Shown in pieces: positions 23,634 through 31,677 of a stretch of 64,000 nt of DNA. Origin of the DNA: an uncultured Christensenella sp. (GTDB taxonomy: Bacteria; Bacillota; Clostridia; Christensenellales; Borkfalkiaceae); assembly GCA_910586065.1 (NCBI GenBank), contig CAJUGI010000001.1, forward strand, positions 1 through 64,000. The letters run 5' to 3'. The first letter of the stretch is position 1; each line of letters opens with the position of its first letter. A program made the position numbers and the translations under genes. The notes beneath the pieces were generated by a model, which made no database searches, was not told where the DNA came from, and saw only the letters and a list, made by a program, of their open reading frames with translations.

Positions 23634-24250
23634 TTGCTTCCGTGCCCCTTGAATTTTAGTTTAACCCCCGTATATGCTTTGTTTATCGGTTTTTTTCTGC
23701 GGGGTTTCAGCTTTTCGAGCACTAAAAATAAAACCACTCCGCAAAACGTGGAAATCGCCGTGCATATAAGCGAAGGCAAAAATATATCGAACGCCGCCGC
23801 ACTTCCCGCGCTTGCCCTCAGGGCAATAACGGTGCTCGGCAACAGTTGAATCGACGTCGCGTTTATAACGAAAAGCAGTTTCTGCGCAAATTCGTTTTTA
23901 TCCTTTTCAAGCTCGTTTATTGCTTTTACGGCAAAGGGGGTGGCGGCGCCGCCTATTCCCAAAAGGTTACAACTCATATTCATCGCGATATTTTCACAGG
24001 CTTCGTCGTTTTCCGTTTTAAAAATTTTTTTAGTAAGCGGTTTTAAAAGCCTTGCCGCCCCCTTTGAAAATCCGCTCTTTTCGGCAAGATTGGAAAGCCC
24101 CATCCATACCGCGTAAATGCAAAACAGTGTAAGCGCCATTGCCGCCGCGTCTTCGGCTCCACCCAAAAGGGCAGGCAAAAGTTCTGCCGGCGCAACAAAG
24201 GTGAGCGCAATCAGCGAGCTTATTAAAATAACCGTAAAAATAGCGTTCAT
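23630..24250 (-). CDS. spmA: Spore maturation protein A
   Basis: A 206-residue membrane protein, full length. Motifs are IYAVWMGLSNLAEKSG near residue 45, MSCNLLGIGGAATPFAVKAI near residue 88 and IQLLPSTVIALRASAGS near residue 133, all typical of the SpmA half of the SpmAB pair. It probably works with SpmB as a two-subunit membrane complex in the developing spore. It is the first gene of the spmAB pair. No sigma-E or sigma-G promoter could be assigned with confidence. Confidence 0.93.
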   Translation of the reverse strand: MNAIFTVILISSLIALTFVAPAELLPALLGGAEDAAAMALTLFCIYAVWMGLSNLAEKSGFSKGAARLLKPLTKKIFKTENDEACENIAMNMSCNLLGIGGAATPFAVKAINELEKDKNEFAQKLLFVINATSIQLLPSTVIALRASAGSAAAFDIFLPSLICTAISTFCGVVLFLVLEKLKPRRKKPINKAYTGVKLKFKGHGSK

Positions 24251-24285
24251 AAACTATGTTTATGAGTTTAAAGCGGTTAATTATT

Positions 24286-24552
24286 CTATTTTTTGCCCTT
24301 CAGTTCTTCGTCAAGCTCGTCTAAAATAAGCTTTATGCCGTTTATCTGCGTCAGCGCCGTTTCCATCTCCTTTAAAAACACGCCGCTTTTAAACTTCGGG
24401 TAATATTTCGGCGCCCAGTTTTCGCAGGAGCAGTGTTTTTGCTTTGTTTTATTAAACTTTTGGCAAAAACCGCAATCCGTTCTCAAAAAACAGCAATAAC
24501 CCTTGTTGTAAAAGGCTTTAAAGTTCCCGCAGTTAAAACATTTGTGTTCCAT
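24286..24552 (-). CDS. Small cysteine-rich protein next to an XRE regulator
   Basis: An 88-residue protein. The first 45 residues contain nine Cys in a spaced pattern (CFNCG, YCCFLRTDCGFCQ, CSCENW), likely binding zinc or an Fe-S cluster. The second half is a charged helix (ETALTQINGIKLILDELDEEL). ATG 24552 is preferred because GAGG lies 8 nt before it. It is divergent from the small XRE regulator at 24663. Its -35/-10 region (24591-24619) encloses one of three palindromic operators, so it is probably the regulator's target. The family is not recognised. Confidence 0.7.
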   Translation of the reverse strand: MEHKCFNCGNFKAFYNKGYCCFLRTDCGFCQKFNKTKQKHCSCENWAPKYYPKFKSGVFLKEMETALTQINGIKLILDELDEELKGKK

Positions 24553-24565
24553 AATAATCCTCAAA

Positions 24566-24640
24566 TATCTGCATATATGCAGATATAATAATTATAATCT
24601 GTATATTTACAGAAGTCAAGAAAAATCTGCAAATATGTAG
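24566..24640. promoter_or_regulatory. Three palindromic operators of an XRE regulator
   Basis: Three related palindromes: TATCTGCATATATGCAGATA (24566-24585, perfect 20 bp), CTGTATATTTACAG (24599-24612) and CTGCAAATATGTAG (24627-24640). Their centres are 30 and 28 bp apart, about three helical turns, so bound proteins would lie on one DNA face. They fill the divergent promoter region between the Cys-rich gene and the XRE gene, the expected place for autoregulation. Confidence 0.8.
24591..24619 (-). promoter_or_regulatory. Promoter of the Cys-rich gene, spacer contains operator 2
   Basis: On the minus strand: TTGACT, 17-nt spacer, TATAAT. The spacer is almost entirely the second palindrome, so repressor binding would directly block RNA polymerase. 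Confidence 0.82.
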
Positions 24641-24662
24641 CAAAATATTCATGAGGTGAGTT

Positions 24663-24902
24663 GTGAGAAAATACGGGGAAACGTTTAAAGAACAAAGGAT
24701 ATTGCGGGGGAAAACGCTTAAAGAAATAGAAGCGGCTACCGGAATAAATAATGGTAATTTAAGTCGCTACGAAAGGGACGAGGTTGTTCCGAGCATATAT
24801 ATCTGTGAATTGCTTGCGGACTATTATGGAATTACCTTAGACGAGCTTATCGGGCGCGACGTCGTGGGCGAAACGGTTACCGATAAAACGAGTTCAAAGT
24901 AA
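24663..24902 (+). CDS. Small XRE-family regulator
   Basis: A 79-residue single-domain HTH_3 (Cro/C1-type) DNA-binding protein. The helix-turn-helix spans about 5-60 (FKEQRILRGKTLKEIEAATGINNGNLSRYERDE), and the C-terminal helix reads CELLADYYGITLDELIGRD. There is no sensor domain. The start is GTG 24663 with GAGGTGAG upstream. It probably represses itself and the divergent Cys-rich gene through the three palindromes at 24566-24640. Confidence 0.85.
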   Translation: MRKYGETFKEQRILRGKTLKEIEAATGINNGNLSRYERDEVVPSIYICELLADYYGITLDELIGRDVVGETVTDKTSSK

Positions 24903-24964
24903 TTTACTTTTTAGCGCCGCTGTGCTATACTTTTGGGGAAATTAAACGGAGAAAGTTCTTATAT

Positions 24965-26950
24965 ATGAAAGAAAAGTTTTATTTGACGACCGCAATAACC
25001 TATACTTCGGGCAAGCCGCACATTGGCAATACTTACGAAAGTATATTTGCCGATGCTATCTGCCGCTTTAAGCGCGCGCAGGGCTACGACGTGTATTTTA
25101 TGACGGGCACCGACGAGCACGGACAAAAGGTGGAACAGAAAGCCGCCGAAAAGGGCGTTACCTGCAAGCAGTTCGTTGATGAGGTTGCGGGCGAGGTTAA
25201 GCGCATTTGGGACTTGATGGGCGTTTCTTACGATAAGTTTATCCGCACGACGGACGACTATCACGTGGACGCGGTTAAAAAGATATTTACTAAACTTTAT
25301 AAGCAGGGCGACATATATAAGGGCGCATACGAAGGATTATATTGCACCCCGTGCGAAAGCTTTTGGACGGAGAGCCAGCTTGTCGGCGGCAAATGTCCCG
25401 ATTGCGGCAGGGAAGTTAAGCCTGCGAAGGAAGAGGCGTATTTCTTTAAGATGGGCAAATACGCCGGCAAACTTGTAAAGCATATCGTCACCCACCCCGA
25501 TTTCATTTTGCCGGTTTCGCGCAAGAACGAGATGATGAACAACTTTTTGCTTGCGGACGAATTCATCGGAAAGTCTGATAAGGAGCTTTTGGAGCTTATC
25601 GAGGCGGGTCAACTAAAGACCAAACTGCAGGATTTGTGCGTTTCGCGCTCTACGTTTAAATGGGGCGTGCCTGTGGAATTCGATGAGCGCCATGTGGTTT
25701 ACGTCTGGCTGGACGCGCTCACCAATTATATTACTGGCGTAGGTTACAACCCCGAAGGAAGTTCTGAAAAGTACAAAAAACTGTGGCCTGCGGACGTGCA
25801 CGTTATAGGAAAAGACATAATACGTTTTCACACCGTTTACTGGCCGATATTTTTGATGGCTTTGGGCGAACCGTTGCCGAAATGCGTTTTGGGACACCCG
25901 TGGCTTTTGCAGGGCGGCGACAAGATGTCCAAGAGCAAGGGGAACGTTATGTACGCCGACGATATGACTGAAATTTTCGGCGTTGACGCGGTTAGATACT
26001 TCGTTTTACATGAAATGCCTTACGCCGACGACGGAATAATAACCTGGGAACTAATGTGCGACAGAATAAATTCAGACCTTGCCAACGTGTTGGGCAATCT
26101 GTTAAAACGCACCGTTTCGATGACAAACCAATATCTGGGCGGAGTAGCAAAAAAGACGGGTGCCGAAGAGGAAACAGACAAGGACTTTGAAAGCGTTATT
26201 AACGGAACTTACGCAAAGGTTGCCGCCAGAATGGACGAATACAAAGTTTCCGACGCGATGGATAACCTTTGGGCGCTTTTCAGACGGGCGAACAAATATA
26301 TAGACGAAACCACGCCCTGGCTTTTGGCTAAGGACGAGGGCAAAAGAGAAAGACTTTCGGAAGTTTTATATAATTTGCTTGTTTCTTTGGACGTGGGCGC
26401 AAATTTGCTTCGTGCGTTCACGCCTTTAGCCGCGGAAAAGATTTTAAAAGAAATCGGTGCGGTCGAAAGCGATTATAATAGCAATAAGCGCGTTACGGAA
26501 TATAAAGTAACCGCAACCCCCGCAACCTTGTTCGAACGCGTTAAGTTTGAAGATATCAAGGGGGCAATAGAAAAAATAGAGGAGAAACAGCGTATGGAAG
26601 CGATGCCCGTAAGCGAGGAAAAAAAGGAAGAAATAACGATTGACGACTTTGGAAAGATTGAAATGCGCGTTGGAAAAGTAATCGCGTGCGAAGCGGTTAA
26701 AAAGAGTAAGCTTTTGCACGAAACGATTAAAGTCGGTTCGCGCACGCTTTCGGTTCTTTCCGGAATCGCAAAATATTACACCGCCGAAGAGATGGTGGGC
26801 AAAAAGGTGATTGTCGTTTGCAACCTGCCGCCGCGCGAGATGAAGGGGATTTTGAGCGAGGGCATGGTGGTGTGCGCGGAAGCGCCCGACGGCACGCTTT
26901 CTTTGGTTGCGCCCGAAAAGGATTTGCCGGACGGGAGCCTTTTATCGTGA
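24965..26950 (+). CDS. metG: Methionine--tRNA ligase
   Basis: A 661-residue class Ia synthetase charging initiator and elongator tRNA-Met. The HIGH motif is PHIGNTYE near residue 18, the zinc knuckle has CTPCESFW and CPDCGREV (about 126-146), and KMSKSKGN is near residue 320. The C-terminal 110 residues (IDDFGKIEMRVGKVIACEAV to the end) are the tRNA-binding OB-fold also found in CsaA/Trbp111, which dimerises the enzyme. Length and architecture match the Gram-positive form. A CGGAG ribosome binding site lies upstream. The stop overlaps the tatD start (GTGA), continuing the conserved metG-tatD-rsmA cluster. Confidence 0.97.
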   Translation: MKEKFYLTTAITYTSGKPHIGNTYESIFADAICRFKRAQGYDVYFMTGTDEHGQKVEQKAAEKGVTCKQFVDEVAGEVKRIWDLMGVSYDKFIRTTDDYHVDAVKKIFTKLYKQGDIYKGAYEGLYCTPCESFWTESQLVGGKCPDCGREVKPAKEEAYFFKMGKYAGKLVKHIVTHPDFILPVSRKNEMMNNFLLADEFIGKSDKELLELIEAGQLKTKLQDLCVSRSTFKWGVPVEFDERHVVYVWLDALTNYITGVGYNPEGSSEKYKKLWPADVHVIGKDIIRFHTVYWPIFLMALGEPLPKCVLGHPWLLQGGDKMSKSKGNVMYADDMTEIFGVDAVRYFVLHEMPYADDGIITWELMCDRINSDLANVLGNLLKRTVSMTNQYLGGVAKKTGAEEETDKDFESVINGTYAKVAARMDEYKVSDAMDNLWALFRRANKYIDETTPWLLAKDEGKRERLSEVLYNLLVSLDVGANLLRAFTPLAAEKILKEIGAVESDYNSNKRVTEYKVTATPATLFERVKFEDIKGAIEKIEEKQRMEAMPVSEEKKEEITIDDFGKIEMRVGKVIACEAVKKSKLLHETIKVGSRTLSVLSGIAKYYTAEEMVGKKVIVVCNLPPREMKGILSEGMVVCAEAPDGTLSLVAPEKDLPDGSLLS

Positions 26951-27729
26951 GATATATCGACGTGCATTGCCACTTGGACGGCGGGCACTTCGGCGGTTTG
27001 GGCGGGCTTTTTGCGCGGCTTAAAGAGCTTGGCGTTGAAAAGGTTGTTGCCGCGGGGTTCGACTTGCAGTCGAGCGAATTTTCGTACAGACTTGCAGAAG
27101 AGTACGAAGGCGTTTACTTTACTGCGGGGTTTCACCCGACGGAGCTTAAAAAATATAAGGAGGGCGACCTTGAAAAAATAGCCGCGCTCGCCGCGCACGA
27201 AAAGTGCGTTGCGATTGGCGAGATTGGGCTGGATTATCACTATCCCGACACAAACAAGCCGTTACAACGCGAGATATTCGGGGCGCAATTGGATTTGGCG
27301 GACAAGCTTGGCTTGCCCGTTGTGATTCATTCGCGCGATTGCGCCGAGGATATGACGGAGTTTTTAAAGGAAAACGCGGCAAAACTGAACAGCGGCGCGC
27401 TGTTGCACTGCTATTCTCATTCACCCGAAATTGCGCTTGAATTGCAAAAGCTGGGCGTTTATTTTTCTTTCGGCGGAACAAGCACTTATTCTGGCAGCAA
27501 AAGGGCGCGAAGAACTATTGCCGCGTTAAACGCAGAGCGCATTTTAACCGAAACGGACAGCCCGTATCTGCCGCCGAAATCCAGGGCGGGCACATTCCCC
27601 AATACCCCCGAAAGCATACCCGAAATTCTGCAAAATATCGCGGATATCAGGGGGGTAACCGCCGAAATTATGGCAAAAACCGTATGGCAAAACGCGCATA
27701 ATTTATTTAAAAAGCTTGGTAACCGATAA
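26947..27729 (+). CDS. tatD: TatD-family metal-dependent hydrolase
   Basis: A 260-residue TIM-barrel hydrolase of the TatD/YcfH family. These are metal-dependent DNases or phosphodiesterases that act in DNA repair or tRNA quality control. Metal ligands are visible: DVHCHLD (HxH, about 6-9), AIGEIGLDYH (Glu, about 93), VIHSRD (His, about 127), HCYSH (about 152) and TETDSPYLPP (Asp, about 202). The GTG start at 26947 overlaps the metG stop and gives the normal family length. The conserved neighbours metG and rsmA flank it; the usual rnmV is missing from this place. Confidence 0.93.
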   Translation: MRYIDVHCHLDGGHFGGLGGLFARLKELGVEKVVAAGFDLQSSEFSYRLAEEYEGVYFTAGFHPTELKKYKEGDLEKIAALAAHEKCVAIGEIGLDYHYPDTNKPLQREIFGAQLDLADKLGLPVVIHSRDCAEDMTEFLKENAAKLNSGALLHCYSHSPEIALELQKLGVYFSFGGTSTYSGSKRARRTIAALNAERILTETDSPYLPPKSRAGTFPNTPESIPEILQNIADIRGVTAEIMAKTVWQNAHNLFKKLGNR

Positions 27730-27744
27730 CATAAGAATTTATAT

Positions 27745-27997
27745 ATCGAAGGCCCTGAGCCGGTAAAGCAATATTGGTAAAGGCGGGGATATGACGGTTT
27801 CCCAAAGGTTTGAAAAACACTTCTGCATTTGCGTGGGCAAAGCGCAGGCCGCGCTATCGGAACATACGTTGGAACGTTTGCGGCGGCGGCAGAGTGAAAA
27901 GATTTTTTTCGTGAAGAGTCGAGTTAAAGTTACACTTAGCGCGAAATCACTATAAAAAGTCGAAGCCCGCGAACGTTAAGTCCGCGGGCTTTTTTTG
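27745..27997 (+). ncRNA. Possible structured RNA with terminator between tatD and rsmA
   Basis: This 355-bp gap has no convincing ORF but is rich in possible stems. Examples are TTTGC-GTGG-GCAAA (about 27827-27840), ACGTT-GG-AACGT (about 27867-27878) enclosed by GCCGC / GCGGC arms, and a terminator at 27963-27997. I could not match it to 6S RNA, SRP RNA, RNase P RNA, tmRNA or a riboswitch class I know. It may be an independent small RNA or only the tatD 3' end. Confidence 0.3.
27963..27997 (+). terminator. Intrinsic terminator
   Basis: AAGCCCGCG / CGCGGGCTT stem followed by seven T residues, upstream of rsmA and well separated from tatD. Confidence 0.9.
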
Positions 27998-28084
27998 CGT
28001 TTGTCAGGCAAACGGATTAAAACCGTTTACAATCTTAGTTTCGGCTGTTATAATTAAGTTATACTTTTTTAAAGCGGGTAAATT

Positions 28085-28915
28085 ATGGAAAACGACGTAA
28101 AGACCGTACTTCGGGAAACGGGTTTCGGATTTAAAAAGAAGTTCGGGCAGAACTTTATAACCGACAAAAATCTGCTTGCAAGTATAGTTTCGCTTGCAGG
28201 GGTAACCGCAACCGACACGGTTGTGGAAATAGGTTGCGGGGCGGGCACTTTAACGCGCGCGCTGGCGGAAAAGGCAAAGCGGGTTGTTGCGTTCGAGGTG
28301 GATAGAACTCTTGAACCGGTTTTGGCGCAAACGCTTGCGGGATTTGAAAACACGGAGGTGGTCTTTAAGGACTTTTTAAAGGTGGATTTGGCTGCGTTCG
28401 AAGATGAATACGGCGAATACTCCGTGGTAGCGAACTTGCCTTATTACATCACAACTCCGCTTATAACAAAGCTTTTAGACGGCGGCAAAAAGTGCAAAAG
28501 TCTTGCCGTTATGGTGCAGGAAGAAGTTGCCGAAAGGCTGTGTGCAAAGGAAAACACCCCCGAATATGGCGCGATTACTGCGGTTGTGGCGTACCATGCG
28601 CGGGCGGAAATTATTAAAAGAGTGCCGAGGACGATGTTTACGCCGCGCCCCAACGTTGACAGCGCGGTGGTAAAGCTTACGGTTGAAGACGGAAGAATTG
28701 CGGCGGATGAAAACGTTTTTAAAAAGACGGTGCACGCGGCGTTTTCGTCGCGCAGAAAAACGCTTGTAAACAATTTGATGAGCGTGTTTAAAACGACGAG
28801 GGAACAGTCCGAAGCCGCGCTTTTAAAATGCGGGATAGATTTAAAGGCGCGGGGCGAAACGCTTTCGCCGCAGAAATTTGCCGACCTTTCAAAAGAGATT
28901 GAAAAGTTTTTATGA
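28085..28915 (+). CDS. rsmA: 16S rRNA dimethyladenosine transferase
   Basis: A 276-residue KsgA/RsmA methyltransferase that dimethylates two adjacent adenines in helix 45 of 16S rRNA, a late checkpoint of 30S assembly. Motifs are KKFGQNFITDKNLL at the N-terminus, the SAM site VVEIGCGAGTLTRAL (about 48-62) and the catalytic NLPYYITTPL (about 121-130). The C-terminal helical domain includes FSSRRKTLVNNL. Length is normal. It is part of the conserved metG-tatD-rsmA neighbourhood but has its own upstream terminator and so probably its own promoter. Confidence 0.96.
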   Translation: MENDVKTVLRETGFGFKKKFGQNFITDKNLLASIVSLAGVTATDTVVEIGCGAGTLTRALAEKAKRVVAFEVDRTLEPVLAQTLAGFENTEVVFKDFLKVDLAAFEDEYGEYSVVANLPYYITTPLITKLLDGGKKCKSLAVMVQEEVAERLCAKENTPEYGAITAVVAYHARAEIIKRVPRTMFTPRPNVDSAVVKLTVEDGRIAADENVFKKTVHAAFSSRRKTLVNNLMSVFKTTREQSEAALLKCGIDLKARGETLSPQKFADLSKEIEKFL

Positions 28916-28931
28916 ACAGTATAATAAAATG

Positions 28932-28968
28932 CGCCTCGCGGCTTGTTGCTGCGAGGCGTTGTTTTTTA
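28932..28968 (+). terminator. Intrinsic terminator of rsmA
   Basis: CGCCTCGC / GCGAGGCG stem followed by a T run, between rsmA (+) and the convergent lipoprotein gene (-). Confidence 0.85.
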
Positions 28969-28976
28969 ATTAAGTT

Positions 28977-29366
28977 TTACGCCGATTTTTTCAAAAGAGC
29001 TTTATTCCCCATTATTTCGATAGTTATGATTTCGTTTTCAAGCGTGCACTTGGTTTCGATGCCGTTTGCCGCAACGGTGAGTTCGGTTCCGTTCAGAGTC
29101 CACTCGAAAGGCACTGTAACCGTGTTGGTTTCGGAAACCTGCATTTTTTGTTCGCCTTTGCCGTCGGCATTGAGCGTAAAGACTATGTAATCTTCCGTTA
29201 TTCCCATGTCCTCGTCGGTTACGTAATGTAGTTTTCCGCTTTCTTCAACTGCGTAAAATTTGTAGGTTCCCGCCACTGAATTTTCGCCGTTTCCGCACGC
29301 CGCAAGGCATACGCACATTAAAATTGCGGCAACAGCCGCGGTTAACGCAGTTAAAATCTTTTTCAT
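28977..29366 (-). CDS. Small lipoprotein with lipocalin-like repeat strands
   Basis: A 129-residue exported protein. The signal peptide MKKILTALTAAVAAILMCVC ends in a lipobox LAAC near residue 24. The mature part is beta-rich (GTYKFYAVEESGKLHYV, YIVFTLNADGKGEQKMQV, PFEWTLNGTELTV), matching the small lipocalin-like or DUF5640-type lipoproteins often found in gut Clostridia. A hydrophobic-ligand or envelope role is possible but unknown. It is monocistronic and convergent with rsmA. Confidence 0.75.
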   Translation of the reverse strand: MKKILTALTAAVAAILMCVCLAACGNGENSVAGTYKFYAVEESGKLHYVTDEDMGITEDYIVFTLNADGKGEQKMQVSETNTVTVPFEWTLNGTELTVAANGIETKCTLENEIITIEIMGNKALLKKSA

Positions 29367-29509
29367 ATTTCTACCTCAAAGTTTATATTTGCTCCGTATC
29401 CGAAGCACGCAAGAAATTATACGTTAAAATCTTCGGCGTGTGAATTTGCTACATCAAAATATGATGTATATAAAGTAAATTGCATAATAAAGTGGGATAA
29501 GATTTTGAT

Positions 29510-29749
29510 GTGGAAAATACGGTTAAGAGGAATCTGCCGCTTGAAAACGTTGCGAGGCGGATAGGGTACAATCTTAAAGACGCAAGAATTTACAAAGGGA
29601 TGACGCAACGTGAAGTTGCCGGAGTAATGCGGATGACCCAGCAGCAGTATTCACGTTTTGAGAACGGCGTTTTCGAACTGAATTATGAGCAGATTTTATT
29701 CTTGTGTAAGTTGTTTGAAATCACTCCCAACGAATTATTCGACGTGTGA
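29510..29749 (+). CDS. Small XRE-family regulator
   Basis: A 79-residue HTH_3 protein with the DNA-binding domain at about 18-72 (AGVMRMTQQQYSRFENGVFE) and a short C-terminal helix KLFEITPNELFDV. The start is GTG 29510, because the frame has no suitable ATG. TATCGAT-type inverted repeats at about 29770-29790 directly downstream could be operators. It stands upstream of the riboswitch and SPFH gene but is separated from them by that promoter. Targets are unknown. Confidence 0.8.
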   Translation: MENTVKRNLPLENVARRIGYNLKDARIYKGMTQREVAGVMRMTQQQYSRFENGVFELNYEQILFLCKLFEITPNELFDV

Positions 29750-29795
29750 ACGGTTAATACTTTAAATAAATCGATAAAAATATATCGATAAATAG

Positions 29796-29824
29796 TTGAC
29801 AAGCGGTTTTCCGTATGATAATAT
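29796..29824 (+). promoter_or_regulatory. Promoter of the riboswitch-SPFH transcript
   Basis: TTGACA (29796-29801), 17-nt spacer, TAATAT (29819-29824). The predicted start near 29831 lies just before the riboswitch aptamer. Confidence 0.75.
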
Positions 29825-29837
29825 ATGAGTGTAAAGT

Positions 29838-30000
29838 TTGACAGAGGGAGTAATTGGCGCGGCAACGCGTTAACTCGTCCGCCATCACGGCGCTTTGCGC
29901 CCGGGCAGTTTTGACAATGAGACTCGCAACTACTTTTTGCAGTGTGCGGTTTTTTATTTTCCGCACATTATGATGAGTATGGTGCGGGCTTTTTTTATTC
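29838..30000 (+). promoter_or_regulatory. yybP-ykoY-like (manganese) riboswitch with terminator/antiterminator
   Basis: The aptamer shows the class hallmarks: GAGGGAGTA near the 5' end, and ATGAGACTC near the 3' end, pairing as P1 (GAG/CTC). Between them are a CGCG-GCAA-CGCG hairpin, a CTCGTC segment and a GGCGC-TTT-GCGCC hairpin. Downstream, CCGCAC (29961-29966) can pair either with GTGCGG at 29944-29949 or with GTGCGG at 29982-29987 followed by CTTTTTTT. This is a classic switch between antiterminator and terminator. yybP-ykoY RNAs sense Mn2+. Assignment is by eye, without covariance scoring. Confidence 0.68.
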
Positions 30001-30101
30001 CGTAGTTTTTGAACATCGCGCGCGTTTATAAAAACCGGAAAGCTGAGCCGGATGAACTTTGTTAAGCTTTGCGAATATAATAATTTTTGAGGTGTTTTAA
30101 A

Positions 30102-31223
30102 ATGATTTACAGCGCACTTACTGCAGTACTGTTTCTGGCGGTTATTGCCGTCGGCGTGGTGCTTATCGTTCGCAATATTTTAATTGCGAGAAGCTTTTTG
30201 GGAAAAGGGAAGAGCACGGGGAAGAAAATTCACTCCGCAATTCCGCTTGCCATTATTGCCGCGGGGCTTATGCTTTTGATATTAATCCCCGGTTCGTTCC
30301 ACACGGTGGACGCGGGTACGGTAGCCGTTGTTAAGGAGCTTGGCGTTATTAAGGAAGTTGAATCGCCCGGCACGTATTTCGACTTTTGGCTGACGCGCAA
30401 GTATGAAAAATACGACGCGAAAGTTCAGCAGGTTGACATAAGAATGGACGCATACACCGCCGACGCGCAATCGATGGATATTAATATGGTGGTGCAGTTT
30501 CAAATCCGTCAGGACAAAGTTGAAGAAATCGCGCTCAATTACGGCGGGCTGGAAGCGCTTACCAACCGAATTCAGAGCGTTGCGATAGAGCGCACTAAGG
30601 CTACGCTTTCGCAGTATCAGGCGGAAAAGCTTATTGAACAGCGCAACACTATTTCGCCCACGGTGGAAAAGGAAATTTCCGACGCGATAGGCGACAAGTA
30701 TTACGTAACCTTTAACAGCGCGGTTCTGACGGACATAACCTTCTCCGACGCATTCGAGGCGGCGGTTGAAGCCAAAATGATGGCTCAGCAGGAAAAACTG
30801 CAGGCGCAGTATGAAAACGAAAAGAAGAAGGAACAAGCGGAAACGGCTCTTTACGTAGCCGAACAGGAGGCTAAGGCGCTTGTGGCAAAGGCTCAGGCGC
30901 AGGCAGACGCGCAAATAGCGACGGCTAAGGCTGAAGCGGAATCTATTATGCTTAAAAGCGTTGAGATTGCGAGGATGCTCGGTTATGAAGTTGAAACCGT
31001 AAACACGCCGGTTGAAGGCGCGGAAAACGAGACTGTGACTACTTATATCATTAAATTTACGACTGACCACGACGGTAAGGACATTGCGGAATATATGAAA
31101 TATATAGAGTATATGTCAAAATGGGACGGTAAACTCCCTCAGGTTGTGGGCGACGGCAACGGGTTTATGATTACCATTCCCGGAATAAGCGGCGGCGACA
31201 CGGAAAGCGGAACAAAACCGTAA
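30102..31223 (+). CDS. SPFH/Band 7 (prohibitin-like) membrane protein
   Basis: A 373-residue protein with two N-terminal hydrophobic segments (about 1-24 and 45-66), a Band 7/SPFH domain (about 68-235, GTVAVVKELGVIKEVESPGT, FQIRQDKVEEI) and a long alanine/glutamate coiled coil (about 225-300). A small C-terminal domain follows. Such proteins form large membrane-bound rings that organise microdomains or regulate proteases. ATG 30102 follows GAGGTG. The gene lies behind a manganese-type riboswitch with a terminator, so transcription into it is probably metal controlled. No NfeD-like or FtsH partner is adjacent. Confidence 0.88.
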   Translation: MIYSALTAVLFLAVIAVGVVLIVRNILIARSFLGKGKSTGKKIHSAIPLAIIAAGLMLLILIPGSFHTVDAGTVAVVKELGVIKEVESPGTYFDFWLTRKYEKYDAKVQQVDIRMDAYTADAQSMDINMVVQFQIRQDKVEEIALNYGGLEALTNRIQSVAIERTKATLSQYQAEKLIEQRNTISPTVEKEISDAIGDKYYVTFNSAVLTDITFSDAFEAAVEAKMMAQQEKLQAQYENEKKKEQAETALYVAEQEAKALVAKAQAQADAQIATAKAEAESIMLKSVEIARMLGYEVETVNTPVEGAENETVTTYIIKFTTDHDGKDIAEYMKYIEYMSKWDGKLPQVVGDGNGFMITIPGISGGDTESGTKP

Positions 31224-31371
31224 AACGGGTTGAAAGCGGGCATAACCTTTATTGCTTTTGTTTGGTTGGATAGTGCTTATGAATGCGCCGATTAAAGCGA
31301 AGTATGAAAATTTTTGAAAATAGGTTAGCGTTCCTGAAAAGAATATGAGAAAATAAGAGTGTAATTTAAAG

Positions 31372-31406
31372 AGCGGCGCGGATAAATTATCCGCGCCGCT
31401 TTTTTG
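31372..31406. terminator. Bidirectional intrinsic terminator
   Basis: AGCGGCGCGGATAA and its complement form a 14-bp stem followed by TTTTTT, between the SPFH gene (+) and the XRE gene (-). Confidence 0.88.
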
Positions 31407-31419
31407 TTTAGCTTAAAAA

Positions 31420-31620
31420 TTATAATTCAATACCGAGAAGAGACTCAAGCGTTTCGTCATACAGCCGTGCAAGGGCAATAAGATTTTCATATTCCGGTCT
31501 TGATACGTTGTTTTCCCAATCGCTTACATTTGACTGTTCAATACCGAGAGTGTCGGCAACCTGCTTTTGCGTTAAGTTGCATTGTAGCCGCAATTTGCGA
31601 AACCTGCTTCCGAATTCCAT
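31420..31620 (-). CDS. Small XRE-family regulator
   Basis: A 66-residue single-domain HTH_3 protein: FRKLRLQCNLTQKQVADTLGIEQSNVSDWENN spans the helix-turn-helix, and the C-terminal helix ends ESLLGIEL. It has no sensor region. Two inverted repeats directly upstream (31640-31677) are probable operators. It faces the 31678-31982 gap and the spoIVFA-like gene, so it could control leftward transcription of itself only. Confidence 0.82.
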   Translation of the reverse strand: MEFGSRFRKLRLQCNLTQKQVADTLGIEQSNVSDWENNVSRPEYENLIALARLYDETLESLLGIEL

Positions 31621-31639
31621 AGATAAAATATACCAAAAA

Positions 31640-31677
31640 GTCAGTGTTTACCTGACAAATATGTGTGGTACACATAT
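31640..31677. promoter_or_regulatory. Two inverted repeats, likely XRE operators
   Basis: GTCAG-N7-CTGAC (31640-31656) and ATATGTGT-GGT-ACACATAT (31659-31677, perfect 8-bp arms), immediately upstream of the small XRE gene. The two arms differ in sequence, so they may bind different proteins. Confidence 0.6.

Noticed and set aside
27745..27960. 6S, SRP or tmRNA between tatD and rsmA
   Set aside because: None of the sequence hallmarks I know for these RNAs are present; kept only as an unassigned possible RNA.
30282..31070. 262-codon antisense frame over the SPFH gene
   Set aside because: Shadow of the coiled-coil coding region; no start signals.
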